A DNA stretch of 64,000 bases from Streptomyces sp. B21-105 (GTDB lineage: Bacteria; Actinomycetota; Actinomycetes; Streptomycetales; Streptomycetaceae): assembly GCF_036898465.1 (NCBI RefSeq), contig NZ_JARUMJ010000001.1, positions 3,038,001 to 3,102,000 on the forward strand. Direction: 5' to 3'. The position numbers were made by a program, and so were the translations under genes. A model generated the notes under the pieces. It saw only the letters and a list, made by a program, of their open reading frames with translations, searched no databases and was not told the DNA's origin. Each line of letters opens with the position of its first letter. Positions within the stretch are counted from its first letter, which is position 1. Of this stretch, positions 44,070-52,700 are shown piece after piece.

Positions 44070-45327
44070 TCAAACCGGACGACCCGGGCAAACGCCGGGG
44101 CCCTGGCCTGCGGCCGACGACGGAGCCCGCGATCGCCGCTCCGAGGAGTACGCCAGCGCCGATACCCGGCGCAACCCAGGACGTACTGCCGCCCTTGGAC
44201 GCGGATGCCGTCGCGACGGAGTCGTCATGCTTTGCCGGAGCATCGACGCCTGCGGTCTCTGAGGTCTGGGGGGAGGGTGATTTCGTTGCCGCGGCTGCCA
44301 GATCGGGGAGCGGGTAGGCTTCGGCGGGGCCCGGGTCGCCGGGGTTTTGCAGGGCGATGCGGGGGCGGACGGTGCCGTAGCCGATGGAGTCGTTGCGTTT
44401 GGCGCCGTCGGTGGGGGCCCCGATGGTGTTCAGCATGACTCGCAGGATCTGGTTGTTGGTCCAGGTCGGATGCTCGGCCCAGAGCAGGGCGGCGCTGGCG
44501 GAGGCGAGGGCGGTGGCGTCGCTGGTGCCGTGGCCCCGGCACAGCCCGGTCTCGCTGTCACAGGCGTGCACCATGTCCTCGCCCGGGGCGGCCATGTCCA
44601 CCTGCGACCCGTGCTCCGACTCGGCGGTCCTTCGTAGGTCCTTGCCCACCGCCGCCACACCGACCACTCCCGGCGTGGCGGCCGGGTACATCACCTCGTT
44701 GGCCCCGCCTCCATCGTTCCCCACGCCGGCGAAGATCAACGATCCCTTGCCGAGTGCGTACTTCACTGCTGCGGTCAACTGCGGCGAACCCTCCGTCGCC
44801 CCCTGGGAGATGTTGATGACCCTTGCGCCCTTGTCGGCGGCGTAGCGGATCGCCGGTGCGACAGCCTTGTTGAAACGTTTCTCGGCCTCAGCCAGGTTGG
44901 CTGCCGTCTCTGCATTGGGCAACCGGATCGGGAGAATCTTCGCGCCGGGGGCCAGTCCGAAGGCGCCGTTTCCGCCGCCGTACGCACCGGTTCCGGCGAT
45001 CAGACCGGCCATGCCAGTGCCGTGACCCTCATAGTCGGTGTGTTCGTCGCCGGGCTGGTCCGGTGCAAGGTCCTTGCCCGGCAGGACGCGCCCTTTCAGA
45101 TCGGGGTTGTCAGGGTTGACGCCGGTGTCGACTACAGCCACCGTGACGCCTTCGCCGGTGCTGGTCTGCCACATCTGCTCGGCCTTCATCGCGTCGAGGA
45201 ACCACTGGTCCTCACGGGTCGACTCCGCGCGGGCCTGCGTGCCTGCGGCGGCCACCAGCAGCAGGCCGAGAACCGCCGATGCCGCGGCACGGCGGCCTCT
45301 GTGTCGAGTGCTGGTGCACATGACCAT
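44062..45327 (-). CDS. mycP: type VII secretion-associated serine protease (mycosin), C-terminus altered by the IS
   Basis: A 421-residue subtilase. A signal peptide (about 1-33, ending QARA) and the peptidase S8 domain follow, with catalytic D67 (VAVVDTGVNPD), H102 (GHGTGMAG) and S269 (GTSDATALASA). A Pro/Ser linker and a C-terminal membrane anchor (about 384-404, VAPGIGAGVLLGAAIAGSVV) complete the mycosin layout. Native sequence ends at VVGRR. The last 14 residues (PGPRRLPGSSGLIM) are read from the IS right end, and the original 49-residue tail is at 42485-42643. Protease and anchor are intact, so function may remain. GGAGAAAG precedes the ATG. Confidence 0.9.
   Translation of the reverse strand: MVMCTSTRHRGRRAAASAVLGLLLVAAAGTQARAESTREDQWFLDAMKAEQMWQTSTGEGVTVAVVDTGVNPDNPDLKGRVLPGKDLAPDQPGDEHTDYEGHGTGMAGLIAGTGAYGGGNGAFGLAPGAKILPIRLPNAETAANLAEAEKRFNKAVAPAIRYAADKGARVINISQGATEGSPQLTAAVKYALGKGSLIFAGVGNDGGGANEVMYPAATPGVVGVAAVGKDLRRTAESEHGSQVDMAAPGEDMVHACDSETGLCRGHGTSDATALASASAALLWAEHPTWTNNQILRVMLNTIGAPTDGAKRNDSIGYGTVRPRIALQNPGDPGPAEAYPLPDLAAAATKSPSPQTSETAGVDAPAKHDDSVATASASKGGSTSWVAPGIGAGVLLGAAIAGSVVGRRPGPRRLPGSSGLIM
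44084..44115. repeat. right inverted repeat and right target duplication of the IS element
   Basis: CCGGGCAAACGCCGGGGCCC plus TG (44084-44105) is the exact complement of the left terminal repeat. GCCTGCGGCC (44106-44115) repeats the left target copy. Confidence 0.93.
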
Positions 45328-45349
45328 CGCTTTCTCCGTTCTGGATACG

Positions 45350-46930
45350 TCAGTCAATGACCGGCGGCACGACGCGACGGCCGCCCTGCCGCCAGGTCTC
45401 TTCATCCTCCACCGCGCGGCGCGGACGTCCGGCCCTGCCGCCAGGGCTCGCCTGGGAACTCGGCTGGGGCGCATGAGCCCCACCGACACCTTGACTTTGC
45501 CCCGGGCGCGCCGCGCTGGACGCGCCGCCCACGATTCCGCGGCCCGCCGAGCCGGAACCACCCGCCGGACCTGAGCTGCCTGGTGCGGACGCCACCGTTC
45601 GCGCACGCCCCGGTTGCGGTGGACGGCGGCTTCCCGCAGCGTCGTGCGGGAGCGGACGGCCGCCGATGACGCCACCGTTCGAGAACTGGGGACGACGGCC
45701 AGGGACCTGACTCTGCTGGCCCACCACGCGTCCCGCCGGACTGGCCGTGCCAGCGGTCGGACCCATCGGGCCGCGTGCGGCCGCGCTCTCCCCGCGTACG
45801 ACCGTGCCGCGCGGGATCGCCCCGGTCTGCCTGCCCACGGACGGCGTGCCAAGGCGGCCGCCGACGATGCCGTGACTGCTGCCTGCAGCGTTGGGACCAC
45901 TCGGCATGCGCACAGGAGTCGACATCGGGCCTTGGCCGGGTTGGACGAGCATCCGGCTCATGGCAGAAGCCCGCCCCCGCCCCGCTGGGCTGTTGACCGG
46001 AACACCGGCTCTGCTGCCGAACACCGGAGGAGCCAGGGCGGTCTGCGGAGTCGCTCCGGCATTTACGGGTTCCGAGCCGGGCTGGCCGCCTGCTGCAACC
46101 GCCGGAGACTGCGGACTCTGAGGCAGCATGGCCACAGAGTCGACGCCCATCCGTGTCGGCTGCTCCACGTCCACCGGCCTGTGGTGCGCGGACGAAGTCA
46201 AACCCGGGGACTGTCTCAGGTCTGGACCGCCAGCGGCACTCTCACGTCCTTGCGCCAGGTGTGCGGAGGAGATGGTGCCGGAGACCGAGGCGCTCATCAC
46301 TGAACTGCCCGGTCGGGTCTCTGTGTCGTCGTGGCCGAACGAGCGACTGTCCGTCGGCACAAACGCCTTGGGCGGCGGGGGAAATCTCGGCCGCTCCAAC
46401 GCATCCATCTGTGTGGCCGACCACGCATACGTCTGCCCCAGCTTCCGCATCTGCGCCGCCGCCTGCTGGCGCACCTCCTCCTTGTGCGTCGCCAGCGCCG
46501 CAAGCTCACTCGCGGACTTCGATCCCACCGCTGCCGCATCTGGATCGTTGTGCGCCGCCCGCGCCGCGTCCAGATTCGCCTGGGCGCTCCTGGCGTCGCG
46601 TGGGATCGACGCCTGTGCTTGGGCGATCGCGCCGGACGTCTCGCCCAGCCATTTCGCAGCGTCCTCGCTGAAATCGCCCAACCACAGTGTTGAGTTGGCC
46701 AGGTCGTCGGCCCAGGTACGGAACGCGTCCGCGCCCTCCCCCTTCCACTCCACCCACTGCGGACGGACCTTCAGTTCCTCGGCGATCCTCCGGATCTCCT
46801 CCGCTGCTGACACCAACCGGTCGGCAGCGGCCTGCACGGTCCCCGAGTTCGCCTGATCCAGCCAAGCCAGCATTTGCTCGTGGCTCATGTCTTCGAAGGA
46901 TGCACCGCCACCGGTTCCTTTGCCGGACAT
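45350..46930 (-). CDS. WXG/PPE-like N-terminal domain protein with Gly/Pro-rich tail
   Basis: A 526-residue protein without signal peptide. Residues 1 to about 190 are helical and WXG-like (RPQWVEWKGEGADAFRTW, then SEDAAKWLGETSGAIAQA). Residues 200-526 are disordered and rich in Gly, Pro, Ser and Arg, ending GGRRVVPPVID. This layout matches large type VII substrates of streptomycetes. Its ATG overlaps the upstream small gene's stop as TGATG, and it ends 23 bases before the mycosin start. It is a likely secretion substrate. Confidence 0.8.
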   Translation of the reverse strand: MSGKGTGGGASFEDMSHEQMLAWLDQANSGTVQAAADRLVSAAEEIRRIAEELKVRPQWVEWKGEGADAFRTWADDLANSTLWLGDFSEDAAKWLGETSGAIAQAQASIPRDARSAQANLDAARAAHNDPDAAAVGSKSASELAALATHKEEVRQQAAAQMRKLGQTYAWSATQMDALERPRFPPPPKAFVPTDSRSFGHDDTETRPGSSVMSASVSGTISSAHLAQGRESAAGGPDLRQSPGLTSSAHHRPVDVEQPTRMGVDSVAMLPQSPQSPAVAAGGQPGSEPVNAGATPQTALAPPVFGSRAGVPVNSPAGRGRASAMSRMLVQPGQGPMSTPVRMPSGPNAAGSSHGIVGGRLGTPSVGRQTGAIPRGTVVRGESAAARGPMGPTAGTASPAGRVVGQQSQVPGRRPQFSNGGVIGGRPLPHDAAGSRRPPQPGRARTVASAPGSSGPAGGSGSAGRGIVGGASSAARPGQSQGVGGAHAPQPSSQASPGGRAGRPRRAVEDEETWRQGGRRVVPPVID

Positions 46931-47454
46931 CAGATCGAGCCTCCCGCGTCGCCGCTCACCGATGCCTGGCCGCCGCCGCTGTTCCGGCCCCGCTGCGGAA
47001 GCCCGGAATGATAGCTGCCGCCGTAGTGCTCGGTGGTCTCCGCACTGATCGCGGCCATGCGGTCGCGGATGTCCAGGTCGATGTTCTGGTAGCCCTTGTG
47101 CGAGGCCAGCACAGCGATGCCCATGCCCTCCATGGAGTCCGACAACAGCTTCGACAGCGTCTCCAGCTCGCTGATCACCGTCCCGTATGCGGTGAACAGC
47201 CCGGCTGCTTCCGCCCACGCCCCGTCTCCGCCGCCGAGTTGATTGCGTACGAGCTGCTCCTGCCCGATCTTGTTCGGCCCCGCGTCTGATCCCTTCAGGT
47301 CACGGATCAGTTCGTCGACGCGCGTCCGGAACTTCGCAACCGACGAAAACTCGGTGGCCATATCAGCCTGCGCGCTGACAGCGTCCCGTGTTGCTTCGAA
47401 CGCACTGGACAACCACGACACCCCCGACGTGGACCCGCCGTCGCTCAGCGACAC
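46930..47454 (-). CDS. small ESX-like helical protein
   Basis: A 174-residue helical protein without signal peptide (SWLSSAFEATRDAVSAQADM; AKFRTRVDELIRDLKGSDA; LSKLLSDSMEGMGIAVLA). It resembles the small partner that precedes WXG/PPE-like proteins in actinobacterial type VII loci. I chose the GTG at 47452-47454, which has GGGGAGGG upstream. It is the first gene of the minus-strand set and shares TGATG with the next gene. Confidence 0.75.
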   Translation of the reverse strand: MSLSDGGSTSGVSWLSSAFEATRDAVSAQADMATEFSSVAKFRTRVDELIRDLKGSDAGPNKIGQEQLVRNQLGGGDGAWAEAAGLFTAYGTVISELETLSKLLSDSMEGMGIAVLASHKGYQNIDLDIRDRMAAISAETTEHYGGSYHSGLPQRGRNSGGGQASVSGDAGGSI

Positions 47455-47631
47455 AGCGCCCTCCCCTTGCCTCGCCCCCGGCGCCCGGCGACTCGTCGAG
47501 CATGAGCCCACTCAACACCACGGCACGATCAAGTGCATGAGCGCTTGTACTCAGATGGAGCAGGACGCCCGCTCCGAACGGCCATGAAGGTACTGAGTCG
47601 CGCAGTGCCGATTCTGACCCGGTGTGTGATG

Positions 47632-47735
47632 GCTGGCTTACCTCCCAGCGACGTGCAGATCGAGGCCAACTGAGCTGCACGAGCCGAGCGTCAGCGGATG
47701 TTGCGGGAGCGGCCGAACACCGCGTTCGCGTGTCA
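47632..47735 (+). pseudogene. fragment of an XRE-DUF5753 regulator gene
   Basis: The plus strand reads LPPSDVQIEAN-stop-AARAERQRML, then RERPNTAFA. This aligns residue by residue with LPPLDDVEVEAKWAARADRQ and LLGERPNTAF of the intact regulator at 37690-38511. The conserved Trp is a TGA stop and both ends are missing. It is a relic of a second regulator of the same type. Its 3' end abuts the SDR gene stop. Confidence 0.7.
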
Positions 47736-48473
47736 GGCGGTGAAGCCGCCGTCGACATGGATCGAGGCTCCGGTGATGTACGCGCCGTCCGCACTTGCCA
47801 GGTGGGCGACGGTGGCCGCGATCTCGGCCGCTTCCGCGTAGCGGCCCACAGCCGTGAAGCCGGCGATCACCTCGGCGTTCGGCCCGTCAGCGGGGTTGGC
47901 ATCCGTGTCGGTGGGGCCGGGATGCACCAGATTGACGGTGATTCCACGTGGACCGAGTTCTCGGGCCAGGCCCTTCGTCATCCCGACCAGTGCCGTCTTG
48001 CTCATCGAGTACAGCGCCAGTCCGGGGAAGACCGCACGTTCGGCGACATTGCTGCCGATGCTGATGATGCGGCCGCCCCGCCCCATGTGACGCACTGCCG
48101 CCTGGGACGCTGCGAACGGCGCCCGGACGTTCACCGCCAGGGTGCGATCGATCTCTGCCGACCCCAGGTCTTCGAGTGGGCCGACGAGGAAGACACCGGC
48201 GTTGTTGACCAGGATGTCGAGTCTGCCGAACATCGCGGCGGCCTCCTCCACCGCGGCGGTGAGTGCCTCAGGGATGGCGCTGTCGGCCTGGATGGCCAGC
48301 GCCCGGCGCCCTCTGGCCTTGATCTGCTCCACCACCTCGGTGGCGCGTTCCTCGCTGTTCTCATAGGTCAGGACGACGTCAGCGCCTTCTTCAGCCAGCC
48401 GTAACGCCACAGCTGCACCGATGCCCCGGCTGCCGCCCGTGATCAGAGCCAGGTTTCCTTCATGTCGGTTCAT
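47733..48473 (-). CDS. SDR-family oxidoreductase (3-oxoacyl-ACP reductase-like)
   Basis: A 246-residue short-chain dehydrogenase. The cofactor motif is ITGGSRGIGAA at 11-21, with VNNAG at 89-93, catalytic S141 and Y155-x3-K159 (LYSMSK), and the end motif ASIHVDGGFTA. The family reduces ketones with NAD(P)H, and the substrate is unknown. The ATG at 48471-48473 lacks a clear ribosome-binding site. An ATG at 48485 would add four residues. It is not obviously linked to its neighbours and may be a passenger in the accessory region. Confidence 0.88.
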   Translation of the reverse strand: MNRHEGNLALITGGSRGIGAAVALRLAEEGADVVLTYENSEERATEVVEQIKARGRRALAIQADSAIPEALTAAVEEAAAMFGRLDILVNNAGVFLVGPLEDLGSAEIDRTLAVNVRAPFAASQAAVRHMGRGGRIISIGSNVAERAVFPGLALYSMSKTALVGMTKGLARELGPRGITVNLVHPGPTDTDANPADGPNAEVIAGFTAVGRYAEAAEIAATVAHLASADGAYITGASIHVDGGFTA

Positions 48474-49010
48474 GACGTTGAGCATTGCTGGCACCAGCGC
48501 CGGAAGCTGGCGGGAATCCGACCTGGCGTTGGCTCTTCCCCCCGGATGGTGGACACCTCTGATCCCGGCCCCTGTGCGGGGCTGGGGAAGAGGGTGATGC
48601 CCTGGCCACCGGCCCGGTGGCGGGAGCAGCGGGGATGCGGCGACCTCCAGAGCAGCGCCAGTTCCGACCGCAGGCGCCGACCTGACGGCCTCCCGCGCCT
48701 GACCGGACCCACTATCGCGGCAGCCGTCCAGGGGTGGCAGAGCGGCCGGGCGCAACATCAGTGCTGCCGGGCCGGAACGCGCTGCCGTGCGTGCCGGCCG
48801 GCGGTACAGCACGCTCCGCCCGCGCCCCGCGTCGACCAGGAACTGCTGTGCCGGCCTTCAGCCACCTCACCTGACCCGCATGCAGCCACGGCTTCCCTGC
48901 GGCCTGCGTGCGCAGGTGCAGCAGCGCCAGCCGGGATGCTGGGAGGTGTCCGCGTTGTGGGCGGTCGGCTGGCTTGTGTCGGACGCGGCGTGGGCGGGCT
49001 TGGCGATGGT
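48474..49010. other. 537-base stretch without a recognised gene
   Basis: Long frames exist on both strands because of high GC, but none has a family motif, a consistent ribosome-binding site or sensible composition. It may hold the SDR promoter and degraded DNA. Confidence 0.4.
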
Positions 49011-49277
49011 TCACTCTCCGAACGTCAAGGCAAGGCCGATGAAGCCGAGGAACAGGCAGCAGGTCATCAAGACACCTCCCACGAGCCTGAAGAACCAGGG
49101 GCCGAACCGAGACGGTTCCATAAGCGTCAGGTCCATGGTTCGGGCAGCAGTCACAGCCCGCACGGCGTTGCGGCGTTCCGCAACCTTGTCCGCGGCGCCA
49201 CGCACGTTGAAGAGGAACATGGCCTCCCAGCCCGCGCCGGCCACGCCGAGCACGAGCAACATGATCCCCACACCCAT
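49011..49277 (-). CDS. small two-span membrane protein
   Basis: An 88-residue hypothetical protein with two membrane segments (about residues 2-24, VGIMLLVLGVAGAGWEAMFLF, and 64-84, LVGGVLMTCCLFLGFIGLAL). They are joined by a basic cytoplasmic loop. GGAAAGGG lies upstream of the ATG. Function unknown. It precedes the toxin locus on the opposite strand. Confidence 0.65.
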   Translation of the reverse strand: MGVGIMLLVLGVAGAGWEAMFLFNVRGAADKVAERRNAVRAVTAARTMDLTLMEPSRFGPWFFRLVGGVLMTCCLFLGFIGLALTFGE

Positions 49278-49461
49278 AGCAACCCTTTCCCGACTCGCCG
49301 CTCAGTCACGGCCATTCCCCGGACTGTGTCAGCCGGCTGAGGAGAGATCAAGTGATCTTGCGGAGGCGCACCGGGCCTGCAACTCCAAGGGTTCGAACTG
49401 ATCCTCCGCTGGCGATGCGTGGACGGAACGGCGTGTTCTGGGCGTGCCGCCCGATCTCCTT

Positions 49462-49482
49462 GACATGACGGTGAGTCATGTC
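49462..49482. promoter_or_regulatory. perfect palindrome upstream of the toxin locus
   Basis: GACATGAC-GGTGA-GTCATGTC is an 8-bp perfect inverted repeat with a five-base spacer. It lies about 50 bases before the presumed start of the surface-protein gene and overlaps a TTGACA-like element (49460-49465). It looks like an operator controlling the polymorphic-toxin locus. Confidence 0.6.
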
Positions 49483-49532
49483 GTTTGGTGACTTGCTGAC
49501 TGTGATCTTTGCGCTATGCAGGGGTGGGGATT

Positions 49533-49743
49533 GTGAAGAGACAGGGGTGCCTTCGGCATGCCCGAAGGACCGTGGCGCGCTGTCAGCTATGGCGTTCGGG
49601 CTGGTGGTTCCGGTCCAAGTCGCGCAGGCCACTGTGCCTGCTTTGAACTCGCCTAGCTCGATGAAGCGCATCGTGCACTGGAGCAGGCCAAGGAATCCGG
49701 CCAGCGGGTCGAGGTCCAGGGAGAGCGTAGCGAGCGCACGAGC
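49533..49743 (+). pseudogene. frameshifted signal-peptide end of the surface protein gene
   Basis: Pieces of a normal N-terminus lie in successive frames. MKRQGCLRHARR starts at a GTG at 49533. A signal-peptide core RGALSAMAFGLVVPVQVAQA follows in a second frame. LDEAHRALEQAKESGQRVEV then runs in the frame of the main gene, behind an in-frame TAG near 49656. Each step is what a one-base deletion would give, at about 49570 and about 49657. Sequencing errors in G/C runs are an alternative. Confidence 0.65.
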
Positions 49744-52700
49744 GTGTTTGCGAACACCGACGGATTCACCTTCACCCTGGAACAGCACTCCGTGCCGGTC
49801 CGCGTCGCCCAGCCCGGCGGCGGCTGGCAGATGCCGGACGCCACGCTGGAGCGCCGCGCCGATGGAACGGTCGGCCCGAGGGCGGCAGCGGCCGAGATGA
49901 CCTTCTCCGGCGGAGCAGACGACGAACCGCTCGTCAAGATCGCTGACCAGGGGCGCTCGCTCGAGCTGGACTGGAAGGCGGACCTTCCCGCGCCGGAGAT
50001 CGACGGGGCGAACGCGGTCTACCGCAACGTTCTGCCGGACGTCGACCTCAAGCTGACGGCCACCGTCGAGAGCTTCCAGCAGGTCCTCGTCGTCAAGACG
50101 CCGCAGGCGGCTGCGAACCCGGCGCTCAAGGAGCTCACCTTCGACCTGAAGACGGACGGCCTCGCCGTCCGTAAGGGCGCCGCAGGCAACCTCGCCGCCG
50201 TCGACGGCACCGGCAACACCGTTTTCCGGTCCCCGCCGGCCCAGATGTGGGACTCCGCGGGCAAGGCCGCCGCCACGGACACGGCCTCCGACGGCGGTAC
50301 CGCTGCGCAGCTCGTGCAGCAGAGCGCCGGCACCGAGGACACGCAGCCGACGCCCGGCGATCCGTCTGAACAGGCAGCCTCGGGTACCGGCTTGGAGCCG
50401 GGCCAGGGCGACAACGTTTCCCGCGTGGACGTCAACGTGACCCAGGACACACTCTCCGTCGTCCCGGACGCGGACATGCTGACGACCACCGCAGCCGATG
50501 CCTATCCGATCTTCATCGACCCGACCGTCACCTGGGGCGAGTCCGAGCGCACGCTGCTCAGGTCCGACGGCTACGCGTCCTACGGCTGGGGCAACGGCAC
50601 CGACGACAACGGTCAAGGTGCCGGCAAGTGCGGTTCGTGGAACGGCTACTACTGCGGGCCCGGGTACGTCCAGCGGCTCTACTTCGAGTTCGCGCCCGAC
50701 AGCCTCAAAGGCAAGCGAGTGCTCGACGCCACCTTCGCGGTGACCGAACCGTGGGCCTTCCAGTGTGACCCCCGCTGGGTCGACCTGGTCCGTACCGACA
50801 ACATCTCCTCCTCGACGACGTGGGCGACCCGTCCCAAGGAACTGGACTGGATGGTCGACCGGTACGTGTCCGCAGGACGCGGCTCCCTGTGTGACCCCGA
50901 TGCGCCCGACGCTCCCATCGAGTTCAACGACGCCGCGGACGAGCCCAACGAGAACCTCACGCCGACCGTGCAGGACTTCGCGGCCGGCAAGTTCTCCCGG
51001 CTGACGCTCGAGGTCCGCGCCCACGACGAGAGCGACGCGTCCGCCTGGAAGCGCTTCAAGAACGACGCCGTGCTCCGGGTCGCCTACGTCGCCTACCCGG
51101 CCAAGCCGACGGGCGTCGGCATCGTCAGTGGCTCCGGCACGGTGTGCAGCACCGACGCCGCGCATCCGACCACTGTCTCCGACCCGACCCCTGCCCTGAA
51201 TTCCACGCCGCAGACGGCGTTGGGCGGTGAGAGCGGAGCCAAGCTGAAGGCATGGTTCCGCATCGAGTCACAGGCCGCGGACGGCACCTGGTCCGGCTCG
51301 GGCATCGCCGCACCCTCCGGGACCGGCTTCGTCGGTGACAACGTCAAGATGACGACCTCATGGCCGAGCACCCTCAACGAAGGTCCGCTGTACCGCTACA
51401 GCTCGCTGACCCAGGCGTTCCACGACAGCGGCGCCTACTCGCAGTCCTCGGGCTATGTCAGCTGGTGCTACTTCAAGGTCGACCCGACCTCGCCCAAGGC
51501 GCCCACGGTCACGTTCAACGGCCCGTACGTCCAGTGCCTTCCCGACAACTGCCCGGAGGCCGGCGCACCCGGCGGCTTCACCTTCGGCCCCGCCGAGGGT
51601 GACACCAACAACAAGCAGTACGAGTACCACCTGAGCGAAGCAGCCGAAGGCGAGCCCGCGTCAGGCACCACCTGGACCACCCTGGCCCCGGGTGTCCCCA
51701 CTGCGAGCGTCAAGCCGCCGGCGGACGGAAGGTACGTCCTCGAGGTGCGGGCGAAGGACGTCCTGGGTCGTGCGGGTGAACCCAACCCGGTCCAGTTCAA
51801 GGTCGCCAAGGGCGAAGCCCCCGTCGGTCTCTGGCACTTCGACGAGGCCGACGGTGTGGCCAAGGACAGCGCCCCTGCCGGAGGCGCCTCCGACGCCGCA
51901 CTCACCGGGCCGACCACCCGCGACGGCCACGGCCGCCGCGGCCTGATCACCCATGACGCCCAAGGCCTGGAACTGAAGCCTGAGGACCGGGTGACCGACA
52001 AGGGCCTTGCCCTTGACGGCACCACCGGGTACACCGCCACCAACGGTCCGGTCCTCGGGACCGGATCGTCGTACACCGTCTCCGCCTGGGTGCGTCTGAC
52101 GGACGACAGCCGCAACGCGACAGCGCTCGGCCAGGACCCTGTCATGAGCGGCGGCTGGTACAGCGCCTTCTACCTGGGTTACCGGGCTGACTCCAAGAAG
52201 TGGGAGCTGCGCACCTCGCCGAAGGACGCGACGGACGGGGACATCAGCAACCAGATCGTCCAGTCCGAGCGGCCGGCTGCCCTGAACGTGTGGACGCACC
52301 TGGCAGCCGTGTACGACAGCGACACCAAGCTGATCAAGCTCTACGTCAACGGTGAGCTCCAGGGCACCGACACGGTCGCGCCGTCCTGGACGTCGACCGA
52401 CCGCTTTCAGATCGGCCGTGCCTGGTGGCGTGGCGCCTACTACGACTACTGGAAGGGCTCCATCGACGAGGTCCAGGCATGGCAGCGGGCTCTCCTTGAC
52501 TCCGAGGTCGCCGGCGACGCCCGGCTGCTCATGCCTGGCGGCATGACAGGCGTGGAACTGGTCGCCGGCTGGTCCGCCGAGGGCGTCGCGGATGAGGGCA
52601 CCACCGTCCCGGACACTTCGAATTACGGTCGCGCGCTGACGCTGGAGGGCGGATCGGCCGTCCGTACCGAGCAGATCGTCCTCGACGGCGTGGAGGGCGC

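Larger units (their letters stand above)
42644..44105 (+). mobile_element. intact ISAs1-family insertion sequence, 1462 bp
   Basis: The ends are defined by perfect 22-bp terminal inverted repeats and a perfect 10-bp direct target duplication (GCCTGCGGCC) immediately outside both ends. It encodes one full-length ISAs1-type transposase. An 8-10 bp duplication is known for this family. The clean ends suggest a recent, possibly still mobile insertion. It sits at the 3' end of the mycosin gene, in the opposite orientation. Confidence 0.93.

Noticed and set aside
44062..44105. mycosin stop codon as the natural gene end
   Set aside because: The last 14 codons lie inside the IS inverted-repeat end. 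Removal of the IS restores a longer frame, so this stop is acquired.
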